DNA from: Flavobacteriales bacterium UBA2040
GTDB lineage: Bacteria > Bacteroidota > Bacteroidia > Flavobacteriales_D > Crocinitomicaceae
Direction: 5' to 3'
Assembly (NCBI GenBank): GCA_002332715.1
Contig: DDBE01000050.1
Span: forward strand, 1-8,767
Length of the DNA stretch: 8,767 nucleotides
Positions within the stretch are counted from its first letter, which is position 1. Each line of letters starts with the position of its first letter. This document shows positions 1-6,978 of this stretch, piece by piece. Below the pieces are notes generated by a model. The model was not told the DNA's origin, did no database searches, and worked only from the letters and a program-made list of their open reading frames with translations. Position numbers and translations under genes: made by a program.

Positions 1-600
1 TGTATTTCCATCACCGAAATCCCAAGCATATGTCGTACCATATGTACCAGTGTTATTAAACTGGTAATTGAAATAAGTTGGAGTGGAAGTAAATGCAGCA
101 GTCGGCACGATACAAGCAATTGCTACTTGCCCCTGTGTAAGAGTGAAATTAGACCCACCCCATCCAAAGCCATTGCTCCAAGTGTGATTTTGTGGTGTAT
201 TTGTGATCGTTACAGGTGAGGTGTCTCCAATTGCTCCAATTACATTGAAACGTAAATTAAATACCAAACCACCAGCGGGAAGGCTTGGTCCAATAGTAAT
301 CAAGCTGGTCCATGTAAATGTGACAACGCCGGGTGTAGACGAACCAAAAATAGCTCCAGAAGGATTAGAAAGTCCCCAGTTTTGCATGGAATTAAAAGTG
401 ATTTTTGTAGGATCAAATGTAAATGTACATGCCACTTGCGTGATGTTTGACCAATTTGCTCCAGCGGTAATAGGAACGTCAACTGTTCCTCCAGGTCCTG
501 TGGTTAAGCTTCCTGCGTTTAATCCCAAAGGTGGATACTGAGAAAATGCCAATAGTGGCAAAAGAATTAAGAATAGTGCGGCTAGTAGTTGTTTTTTCAT
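1..600 (-). CDS. Secreted cohesin-like/PKD-domain protein, N-terminal 200 residues (runs off left edge)
   Basis: The minus-strand frame opens with ATG at 600 and stays open to the window edge, so only the N-terminus is visible. Residues 1-20 (MKKQLLAALFLILLPLLAFS) are a clear Sec signal peptide, with likely cleavage before Q21. Residues about 24-145 form a beta-rich domain with cohesin-like traits: a G-G-T-V-D-V-P-I-T start, T-F-D-P-T-K-I-T-F near 61-69, and G-G-L-V-F-N-L-R-F-N-V near 110-120. From about 163 a PKD domain begins, with its W-D-F-G-D-G signature at 193-198. Bacteroidota proteins of this build are usually large, cell-surface or secreted, and often type IX secretion cargo, but the sorting domain would be at the C-terminus and cannot be seen. 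The cohesin assignment is by pattern only; another Ig-like fold is possible. A TAAATTTG element lies 24 bp upstream of the start. Confidence 0.85.
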   Translation of the reverse strand, partial: MKKQLLAALFLILLPLLAFSQYPPLGLNAGSLTTGPGGTVDVPITAGANWSNITQVACTFTFDPTKITFNSMQNWGLSNPSGAIFGSSTPGVVTFTWTSLITIGPSLPAGGLVFNLRFNVIGAIGDTSPVTITNTPQNHTWSNGFGWGGSNFTLTQGQVAIACIVPTAAFTSTPTYFNYQFNNTGTYGTTYAWDFGDGNT

Positions 601-624
601 TTCACTTAGTTGATTTTTGATGTT

Positions 625-632
625 CAAATTTA
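625..632 (-). promoter_or_regulatory. Putative Bacteroidota -7 element for the cohesin/PKD gene
   Basis: On the minus strand this octamer reads TAAATTTG, a perfect match to the Bacteroidota TAnnTTTG -7 consensus. It would place transcription start near 619 and give a leader of about 20 nt before the ATG at 600. No TTG is present at the expected -33 position, so the promoter may be weak or need an activator. One octamer match in AT-rich DNA is modest evidence. Confidence 0.4.
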
Positions 633-655
633 TGGTTTTTTATGGTGAAATTGGT

Positions 656-677
656 ATTTGTTAGAATTCTAACAAAT
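656..677. repeat. Perfect 22-bp palindrome, candidate operator
   Basis: The half-site ATTTGTTAGAA is followed directly by its exact reverse complement TTCTAACAAAT, with no mismatch and no spacer. It lies 24 bp upstream of the TAAATTTG element of the minus-strand gene and about 57 bp upstream of the plus-strand remnant that starts at 734. Its geometry suits a dimeric DNA-binding regulator. As a hairpin it would be a 9-bp, AT-rich stem with an AATT loop and no T-tract, so it is a poor terminator. The function is inferred from position and symmetry only. Confidence 0.5.
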
Positions 678-733
678 CACATTTAGAATTTTAAATTATG
701 TTCAATAACTTGCTTGATTCAAATATAGTAAAT

Positions 734-826
734 ATGCAGTCAATATTAAGAAATGTACTGGCGGTTTTATTAGGAATTATTTTAGGAAGTGTCTAAAATA
801 TTCTGTTACTCATGTCCTGCAGTTTT
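734..826 (+). pseudogene. Remnant of a small Bacteroidota membrane protein gene
   Basis: The frame from ATG at 734 gives 20 residues (MQSILRNVLA then VLLGIILGSV) and stops with TAA at 794-796. This resembles the first membrane helix of a conserved small multi-pass protein family of Bacteroidota that typically begins 'ILRNILAVxxGxxxGSxVNM'. After the stop the same frame continues NILLLMSCSF, which would fit the family's next few residues with the stop replacing a hydrophobic codon. The resemblance then fades, and the frame ends at a TAG at 899-901. The intact family has well over 100 residues, so this is a decayed 5' fragment. The family match is from memory of its N-terminal pattern, not a search. 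A real 20-residue peptide is the alternative. Confidence 0.4.
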
Positions 827-984
827 ATGAAGAACGAAAACGGACAATTTTATTCAACAGGTTACCTCTCTCGTTGGCTACCTTTTATATGGATATCTTA
901 GTTATCAATGAAAATACAATTGATATTTTCAACCACTACCTTGGTAATAATGACGATTCGAAACGATTTGTCAGAAAGCTCTAA
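799..984 (+). other. Open coding-like fragment without start, possible gene relic
   Basis: In the frame one base back from the 734 remnant, the DNA reads protein-like without a stop to TAA at 982-984. It contains ILFNRLPLSLATFYMDILVI and later NTIDIFNHYLGNN, ending KRFVRKL. Its only ATG is at 889, which would give 31 residues. The D-I-L-V-x(4)-T-I-D-I-F-N-H-Y-L pattern faintly recalls the 'DILVNxDTIRVFNxHL' stretch of endonuclease/exonuclease/phosphatase-family proteins of Bacteroidota, but this is weak. It may be a second relic fused to the one before it, or chance. Together with the palindrome and promoter element, these fragments are all I can see in 601-1030. Confidence 0.2.
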
Positions 985-1030
985 ACACCATGATTAAATT
1001 ATCGTTACCTTTATTTCTAAACAAACAAAA

Positions 1031-1789
1031 ATGAATTTAAATTTTGCTGTCCTAATTGATGGCGACAACATACCTTCCGCTCACGTTCACGAGATGATGG
1101 AAGAAATTGCCAAATACGGCAACCCAACTATAAAAAGAATATACGGAGACTGGACAAATCCACGCTTAGGCAAATGGAAATCCATGTTGCTTGAAAATGC
1201 GATTACTCCAATTCAACAGTACGGTTACACGACTGGGAAAAATGCAACAGATTCCGCAATGATCATCGATGCAATGGATATTCTGTACTCCAATAAAGTA
1301 AATGGATTTTGTCTTGTATCTAGTGATAGCGATTTCACGCGTTTAGCTACACGACTTCGCGAAGCGGGAATGCAAGTCATTGGTATCGGGGAGAAGAAAA
1401 CGCCGAATCCATTTATCGTAGCTTGCGACAAGTTTATCTATATCGAAATTCTGAAGAAACAAGCGAAAGAATCGGAGAACGATCAATCTGAAAAATCGAA
1501 TGTCGATAAAATTACTAACAAGGATATTCAGCTGATTACAAATACGATAAACGATGTTTCTCATGATGATGGATGGGCATTTTTAGGAGATGTAGGAAGT
1601 TTAATTCAAAAGAAACAACCCAACTTTGATCCACGTAATTTTGGTTTTCAAAAGTTAACTCCTTTGATTAAGAGCATCGACAAATTTGAAATTGAACAAC
1701 GCGATAGTCCGAAGGGAAAATACAAATTGATTTACGTAAAAATCAAAGAGAAAAAATCGCCTAAACGATCAAATCGTAAACAAAACTAA
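1031..1789 (+). CDS. NYN-domain (LabA/PIN-like) putative RNase with C-terminal OST-HTH/LOTUS domain
   Basis: This is a 252-residue cytosolic protein with no signal peptide. Residues about 4-140 are a NYN domain of the PIN-like nuclease fold. The acidic metal-binding residues expected of the family are present: D10 and D12 in L-I-D-G-D-N, D74 and D80 in T-D-S-A-M-I-I-D, and D99/D101 in S-S-D-S-D-F. A charged linker (about 143-160) leads to an OST-HTH/LOTUS-type winged helix at about 163-238, with the typical G-W-A-F-L-G-D-V-G-S and F-D-P-R-N-F-G-F-Q-K-L motifs. The family knowledge is that NYN domains cleave RNA and LOTUS domains bind RNA; the substrate here is unknown. The basic tail (K-S-P-K-R-S-N-R-K) may help RNA binding. 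The ATG start puts L-I-D-G-D-N near the N-terminus, as is usual. A TACCTTTA at 1006-1013 is one base off the -7 consensus and could be its promoter. Confidence 0.9.
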   Translation: MNLNFAVLIDGDNIPSAHVHEMMEEIAKYGNPTIKRIYGDWTNPRLGKWKSMLLENAITPIQQYGYTTGKNATDSAMIIDAMDILYSNKVNGFCLVSSDSDFTRLATRLREAGMQVIGIGEKKTPNPFIVACDKFIYIEILKKQAKESENDQSEKSNVDKITNKDIQLITNTINDVSHDDGWAFLGDVGSLIQKKQPNFDPRNFGFQKLTPLIKSIDKFEIEQRDSPKGKYKLIYVKIKEKKSPKRSNRKQN

Positions 1790-1819
1790 TTGTAACTTTT
1801 TCTATTTTTAGCCGTCTCA

Positions 1820-4327
1820 TTGAAAATCTTGCGCGTGAAAACAATTCTATTCTTTTTCAGCCTTTTCATCGGATTAGGATCTTTTGGCCAATCCCTGAAA
1901 GGTCAGATTCTTGAATCGAATGGAATGGAGATTCCGTTTGCTAAAGTTCGTATACAAAACACGAGTTACGGAACCGTTGCTAACGTCGAAGGAAGATATG
2001 TATTAGAGTTAAAAAAAGGGACGTATGTTCTTCAATTCGATGCCGGTGGATTCAAAACGCATTACGATACAATAGAGATTTCGCAAACAAATACCTTTTT
2101 GAACGTGAGTTTAGAGCCTAACGTTCAAGAAGTAGATGAGGTAACCGTTACAGGGCAATCGAAAAAATCCAAGGGAAAGGATTTGATGAAGCGTGTGATT
2201 GAAAAGCGCCAATATTTTTATGACTTGGTACCAGAATATAAGTGTGACACGTATTGTTTTGGGTCTCTAGAAAAAGAAAAACGAGATACGATAATCAGAG
2301 ATTCAGTTGTAGGTAAAGAAAAATTGAATCTCATTGAATGGCGTGCAACTACCCATTACAAAAAAAATCAGAAATTCAAGAACGAGTTTTATGCCTATGA
2401 AGATTTCACAGATCCATCTAAACCCATGACAATTGAGGCGTCAACTAGCTTCGGAGATGGTAATTCGAGTATTGCTGGAGCTTTGGGCGAATCATTTAAC
2501 CGAAATTTATTCGTCACAGGAATAAAAGATGCGCATATTAACTTATTCGAGAATCTTCTTTTATTACCGAGAATTTCGGATATGCCAATTGTTTCCCCTT
2601 TGGCGTACAATGCCTTTGTCTATTATACTTTTTATTTAGAAGGTTCTTTTTTAGACTCTACAAATTCCTTGATTTATGAAGTGAGAGTAGATCCTCGTTT
2701 CGACTATGAGGCACTATTTTACGGTAAACTTTTTATCCGAGACGATGGACTGGAATTAGTTTCATATGAATTAGGAATTAATCGTTCCGCTTTGCTTCAT
2801 TTTAGAGACATGCATATTGTTTGTGATTATGTAAAAGTAGGTGAACGATTGGTACCTTCACGTAAAGAATTTGTCTACAATGTTCGGGAGCCCGGCAATA
2901 ATATAAACGGATTAATTCGTTTGACCCACCAAGATTATTCTTTTGAAGTTGATGATTCCAAAAGAAATTATTGGCTAGAAACGAGCGTCTACACTGATGA
3001 TGCCTTCGATAAAGACACAACATTTTGGAATGAGCGCAGACCTTTTACGCTAAAAGAAATAGAAACAAGTTTTATTCAGGAGCAGGATAGTATCATCACG
3101 TATCACGAAAGTGATGAATTCAAGTTGAAACAAGATAGTATTCGAAATAAATTCCATTGGTATACGCCTCTAATTGGTTATGGACGCTCCAATTCCTTCA
3201 AAAAACAGGAGTGGTACGCTGGTGGCTTGCTTCAACAAATAAATCTTTTTGGAGTGGGGGGATATCGACATAAATTGCCTTTCAGTTATGAGAAAGAGTT
3301 CGAAAATGGCAAGAAATTTTCTGTTAATCCGAGAATTGACTATGGATTTTTCAATAAAGATTTAAAGGGGTCTTTTGGTGGTAGTTTTACCTATAACCCG
3401 ATGAACTTTTCCAAATTTTTCTTCGAAGTAGGGGATGTTTATGACAGAATTGCAGGAGCGCAAAATATTGCCAGTGCCTTTTTTCCTACGAATATGGTTA
3501 GGAATCAAAAGGTTGAAGTTGGTTATCGGCGTGAGTTGTTTAATGGACTTTATGGTCAATTAAAATTGGAATATTCAGATCGGAGTACTATTGAAAACAT
3601 CAAATATCCTGCTTTTTATGATACAGTTTCTGCCGTTTTACCAGAACCGCCAGTATTTGATCGCTATAAGATATTCATGCCAACACTTGATTTGGAATAT
3701 CATTTCCGACAAAAGTATATTGTTCGCAAGGGGCAAAAAATAGTATTGGGTTCTCCGTATCCAATAATCTTCCTTAAATACAAACGAGGTATTCCCGATA
3801 TATTAGAAACCACTTCGAATTTTGATTTCGTCGAACTTCGAATAACGGACGATGTAAAATTGAACACACTTGGTGAGGCACAATGGAAATTTGAATTGGG
3901 ATCTTTTCTTTTCAAAAAGGACCTCCGAGTTATTGAGAACAAATTCTTTAGACAATCGGATCAAGGTTTCTTCTCAAATCCAGTTAACACCTTGCAGTTA
4001 TTAGATACGACTATGAACACATCAAATTCTTATTTACAACTGAATGCCATTCACCATTTCAAAGGATTTTTCTTAAACAAAATTTGGTTAATCAACCGAT
4101 TAGGACTAGAAGAAACAATTGGTGGTGCAGCACTTGTTATTCCCGATGCGAATTTCCGACAAGTTGAATTCTACGCAGGTTTGGAGCGTAAAATTGCGCT
4201 TTGGGGAGGTACGTTCAAAGTAGGTTTGTATGCAGTAACTTCAGACAATAATTTCGATAAAGCAAATATCAAAATGAAGTTTGGAATTAACGTTTACAAT
4301 GACTTTTCTGGTAAATGGGAGTATTGA
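1820..4327 (+). CDS. DUF5686 outer-membrane beta-barrel protein with CarboxypepD_reg-like domain
   Basis: This is an 835-residue envelope protein. An N-terminal signal peptide (hydrophobic 9-20, ending S-F-G-Q at 21-24) is followed by a CarboxypepD_reg-like beta sandwich at about 25-112 (L-K-G-Q-I...I-P-F-A-K-V-R-I...G-T-V-A-N-V-E-G-R-Y). DUF5686 then begins at about 119 (K-G-K-D-L-M-K-R-V-I-E-K-R). It includes F-W-N-E-R-R-P-F-T-L-K-E-I-E at roughly 400-415 and a long beta-barrel-like C-terminal half ending in W-E-Y. The family is Bacteroidota-specific, about this length, and resembles a TonB-dependent receptor without the plug domain; its substrate is not known. No in-frame ATG occurs before residue 36, inside the first domain, so the start must be non-ATG: TTG at 1820, TTG at 1829 or GTG at 1835. 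GTG at 1835 would give the tidy signal peptide MKTILFFFSL. An in-frame TAA at 1793-1795 rules out anything further upstream. The gap to the NYN gene is only 30 bp. Confidence 0.88.
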   Translation: MKILRVKTILFFFSLFIGLGSFGQSLKGQILESNGMEIPFAKVRIQNTSYGTVANVEGRYVLELKKGTYVLQFDAGGFKTHYDTIEISQTNTFLNVSLEPNVQEVDEVTVTGQSKKSKGKDLMKRVIEKRQYFYDLVPEYKCDTYCFGSLEKEKRDTIIRDSVVGKEKLNLIEWRATTHYKKNQKFKNEFYAYEDFTDPSKPMTIEASTSFGDGNSSIAGALGESFNRNLFVTGIKDAHINLFENLLLLPRISDMPIVSPLAYNAFVYYTFYLEGSFLDSTNSLIYEVRVDPRFDYEALFYGKLFIRDDGLELVSYELGINRSALLHFRDMHIVCDYVKVGERLVPSRKEFVYNVREPGNNINGLIRLTHQDYSFEVDDSKRNYWLETSVYTDDAFDKDTTFWNERRPFTLKEIETSFIQEQDSIITYHESDEFKLKQDSIRNKFHWYTPLIGYGRSNSFKKQEWYAGGLLQQINLFGVGGYRHKLPFSYEKEFENGKKFSVNPRIDYGFFNKDLKGSFGGSFTYNPMNFSKFFFEVGDVYDRIAGAQNIASAFFPTNMVRNQKVEVGYRRELFNGLYGQLKLEYSDRSTIENIKYPAFYDTVSAVLPEPPVFDRYKIFMPTLDLEYHFRQKYIVRKGQKIVLGSPYPIIFLKYKRGIPDILETTSNFDFVELRITDDVKLNTLGEAQWKFELGSFLFKKDLRVIENKFFRQSDQGFFSNPVNTLQLLDTTMNTSNSYLQLNAIHHFKGFFLNKIWLINRLGLEETIGGAALVIPDANFRQVEFYAGLERKIALWGGTFKVGLYAVTSDNNFDKANIKMKFGINVYNDFSGKWEY

Positions 4328-4384
4328 TCTATTTTTAACGCAATAATATCTCTTTCTTAACGTCATGATATCCTAACAAAATAG

Positions 4385-4392
4385 TAGATTTG
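4385..4392 (+). promoter_or_regulatory. Putative -7 element directly upstream of the MBOAT gene
   Basis: TAGATTTG matches the Bacteroidota TAnnTTTG consensus exactly and ends only 5 bp before the GTG start at 4398. Transcription would begin at or next to the start codon. No TTG sits at the expected -33 spacing. The 70-bp gap from the DUF5686 gene shows no clear terminator hairpin, so readthrough from upstream is also possible. Confidence 0.4.
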
Positions 4393-4397
4393 TTTCA

Positions 4398-5822
4398 GTG
4401 GTATTTAGCAGCGTAATATTTCTGTTTTATTTTCTGCCTGCATTCCTTGTAGTGTATTTCTTGTCGCCAAGAAAAGTAAAGAATTACACCGCCCTTGTGG
4501 CAAGTATTGCCTTCTATGCCTGGGGATCACCCAAATTTGTTTTCGTTATTTTGGCTTCTACTATCATTGATTTTTTCATCGTAAAAGGACTCCACAACAG
4601 TTCTGAAGAAAGTAAAAGAAAAGGATTCCTGATGACTTCGCTTGTCATGAATTTAGGACTTTTGGCCTATTTTAAATACGCGAACTTTTTCGTTGAAAAT
4701 GTAAATGCCGCATTGAACTCAATCGGAGTGGAACAAGTGGGTTGGACCTCGGTCGCTTTGCCAATCGGAATTTCGTTCTATACTTTCCAAACCTTGACCT
4801 ATTCGATTGATGTGTACCGAAGAATTCACGAGCCTCTGAAAAATGTGTCCGATTATTTGCTATATATCATGGCATTTCCACAAATGATCGCAGGACCGAT
4901 CGTTCGTTTTACACATATTGCCGATCAAATTATCAACCGAAAAGATACGCTCGATGATAAACTCGTTGGATTTTATCGATTCAGTATCGGACTGGCCAAG
5001 AAGGTATTAATTGCGAATGTGATGGCAGAGCAGGCCGATTTGATTTTTGATTCCAACCTCAATGAACTCACAACACCAATGGCCTGGATAGGCATGTTAG
5101 CATACACCTTCCAAATCTATTTCGATTTTTCTGGTTATTCGGATATGGCGATTGGATTGGGTCGTATGATGGGATTCCGGTTCCCTGAAAATTTCAATTC
5201 ACCGTACATTTCTACTTCGATTACGGAGTTTTGGCGCCGTTGGCACATGACCTTGAGCGGTTTCATGCGCGATTATTTGTACATTCCTTTGGGTGGAAGT
5301 CGAGTGAGTTCTAACGGTCGCCTATATTTCAATTTGGCCTTGGTATTTTTACTTTCAGGACTCTGGCACGGAGCTTCGTGGAATTTCGTCATTTGGGGTG
5401 CATTTCACGGGCTCTTTTTAATTCTCGATCGACTTTTCTTGAAGAATGTCTTGAACGCTATTCCAAAAGTGTTTGCCATTTTAATCACCTTCATTATCAC
5501 CATGTTTGGTTGGGTTATTTTCCGTTTGGAAGATTTCAGTAAAATGAAAACCTACCTGTATGAACTTGTAGCTTTTGATGAAAATTTGTTGTTTATTGAC
5601 GTTATACCCGCTTTCTGGTTGTTATTGATTGTCTCGATTTTCTTCTCCTTTTTGATCGCTTTCAAATTTGGAAAGAAATTACAGACTTACTTTTTCGAAA
5701 CAGATATCTATGGGAATAGAAGTCATGTCATCTTATTTCTTGTTTCAATTGTTCTTCTTTGGCTTTCTGTCAGTTCGATTACAAGCTCAGGTTTTAACCC
5801 TTTCATTTATTTCAGATTCTGA
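4398..5822 (+). CDS. MBOAT-family O-acyltransferase (AlgI/DltB/PatA type)
   Basis: This is a 474-residue polytopic inner-membrane protein, a normal length for the AlgI-like family. The N-terminus M-V-F-S-S-V-I-F-L-F-Y-F-L-P is typical of the family and fixes the GTG start. Hallmarks follow in order: Y-F-K-Y at 91-94, L-P-I-G-I-S-F-Y-T-F-Q at 121-131, F-P-Q-M-I-A-G-P-I-V-R at 160-170, F-D-F-S-G-Y-S-D-M-A-I-G at 242-253, F-W-R-R-W-H-M-T-L-S at 278-287 with D-Y-L-Y-I-P-L-G-G at 292-300, and G-L-W-H-G-A-S-W-N-F at 321-330. H324 corresponds to the essential MBOAT histidine. Such proteins pass an acyl group, usually acetyl, from a cytosolic donor across the membrane to an SGNH partner, which modifies a polysaccharide or wall polymer. 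The partner is the next gene, overlapping by one base (TGATG). The polymer here is unknown, and there are no alginate or teichoic-acid genes nearby, so I give no gene symbol. Confidence 0.93.
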   Translation: MVFSSVIFLFYFLPAFLVVYFLSPRKVKNYTALVASIAFYAWGSPKFVFVILASTIIDFFIVKGLHNSSEESKRKGFLMTSLVMNLGLLAYFKYANFFVENVNAALNSIGVEQVGWTSVALPIGISFYTFQTLTYSIDVYRRIHEPLKNVSDYLLYIMAFPQMIAGPIVRFTHIADQIINRKDTLDDKLVGFYRFSIGLAKKVLIANVMAEQADLIFDSNLNELTTPMAWIGMLAYTFQIYFDFSGYSDMAIGLGRMMGFRFPENFNSPYISTSITEFWRRWHMTLSGFMRDYLYIPLGGSRVSSNGRLYFNLALVFLLSGLWHGASWNFVIWGAFHGLFLILDRLFLKNVLNAIPKVFAILITFIITMFGWVIFRLEDFSKMKTYLYELVAFDENLLFIDVIPAFWLLLIVSIFFSFLIAFKFGKKLQTYFFETDIYGNRSHVILFLVSIVLLWLSVSSITSSGFNPFIYFRF

Positions 5823-6973
5823 TGGAAGGAAAGAAAAATAGCACCCTTTTGAAGCGTATTCTCTTTGGATTAATGATGTTGGCCTTGGTTTTTCCGATGC
5901 TTCAGCACAAGTTCAAATGGTTGAAGGAAACTCCTTTAAATGGCGCTTTTGAACTCTTGGAAAGACCAGTTTTTTCGTATGAAGCATGGTTCGAAGGAAC
6001 GTATCAAGACCAACGAACGGATTATTTGAATCAGAACGTTGGGTTTCGAAATAATATGGTTAGAACGTATAATCAATGGCATTTTTCATTTTACAAACAA
6101 GCCAATGCAAATGGAGTAGTGATCGGAAAAGACAACTATTTGTATGAAGAAAACTATATAAAAGCACACCGCGGACTTGACTTTAGAGGAGAGGAAGTTA
6201 TACAAGAACAAGTCGAAAGACTTGCGAAGGTATCGGATACTTTACAAAAGTTAGGGAAACATCTGGTTGTGCTATTGGCCCCCGGAAAAGCGAGTTTTTA
6301 TCCAGAGTATATTCCTGGGTTTTGGATACAAAAAAGAGGGCCACTAACGAATTTATCGAGGTATTCGGCTAAATTGAAAGAACAAGTTATTCCAACAATG
6401 AATCTTAATTCTTGGTTTATCAAAAACAAAGGAAAAATGCCGTATCCCTTGTATCCGAAAACAGGTATTCACTGGAGTAAATATGGCGAAATTGTTATGG
6501 CAGACACCTTGATAAAGTTCTTCAATAAAATGCCTGGAGTTCAGTTGCCTCAATTGATCGTTGACAGTGTCAAAAGGAAAACAGAAATGTGGGACACCGA
6601 CGACGATATCGAAAAAGGTATGAATTTGTTGTTCAATATTCCAGACAATGAAATGGGCTATCCATATTTCCGAGTAGTGAAAAATCCTGAGAAGAAGTAT
6701 TCGAAAGTGTTAACCGTTGCCGATAGTTACTTCTGGGGACCTTTCAACGGAGGAATGTCGAGAGATTTATTCAATGATGGTCGATTCTGGTACTATAACG
6801 AAACTATTTTTCCAGACAGTTACGAAAGCCTATTGAACGTGAGTGACGTTGATTTCCAGAAGGAATTAGAAGAAAATGATGTAATTTTAATCATTTGTAC
6901 AGACGCCAATCTCTTTAAATTTGGATTTGGATTTATCGAACAAGCTTATGATACTTATTTTCCTAAAAAATAA
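5822..6973 (+). CDS. AlgX/AlgJ-like SGNH O-acetyltransferase partner, membrane-anchored
   Basis: This is a 383-residue protein. Residues about 11-27 form one membrane segment without an obvious cleavage site, so it is probably anchored with its domain in the periplasm. The body matches the AlgX/AlgJ-like SGNH group: F-R-N-N-M-V-R at 75-81, V-V-I-G-K-D-N-Y-L-Y at 99-108, and L-V-V-L-L-A-P-G-K-A-S-F-Y-P at 148-161. The K-T-G-I-H-W-S motif (213-219) holds the catalytic His, H217, and the A-D-S-Y-F-W-G block (300-306) holds the nucleophile, S302. In AlgX-like enzymes the His motif is normally DxH, but here position 215 is Gly, so the usual Asp is missing. The start ATG overlaps the MBOAT stop (TGATG), implying translational coupling and a joint role in acylating an envelope polymer. 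The broken lipoprotein gene begins 5 bp after its stop. Confidence 0.85.
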   Translation: MEGKKNSTLLKRILFGLMMLALVFPMLQHKFKWLKETPLNGAFELLERPVFSYEAWFEGTYQDQRTDYLNQNVGFRNNMVRTYNQWHFSFYKQANANGVVIGKDNYLYEENYIKAHRGLDFRGEEVIQEQVERLAKVSDTLQKLGKHLVVLLAPGKASFYPEYIPGFWIQKRGPLTNLSRYSAKLKEQVIPTMNLNSWFIKNKGKMPYPLYPKTGIHWSKYGEIVMADTLIKFFNKMPGVQLPQLIVDSVKRKTEMWDTDDDIEKGMNLLFNIPDNEMGYPYFRVVKNPEKKYSKVLTVADSYFWGPFNGGMSRDLFNDGRFWYYNETIFPDSYESLLNVSDVDFQKELEENDVILIICTDANLFKFGFGFIEQAYDTYFPKK

Positions 6974-6978
6974 TATGT

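Noticed and set aside
203..541. A 112-codon plus-strand open frame
   Set aside because: It is antisense to the cohesin/PKD gene, which has a signal peptide and recognisable domains in the minus frame; the plus reading has no domain sense.
656..677. The palindrome as an intrinsic terminator
   Set aside because: The stem is AT-rich, has almost no loop and no T-tract on either side, and it lies upstream of genes rather than at their ends.
1790..1810. TTG at 1790 with TAACTTTT or TATTTTTA as a -33/-7 promoter for the DUF5686 gene
   Set aside because: Spacing is 0 or 10 bp instead of about 19-20, and neither octamer ends in the consensus G; not strong enough to list.
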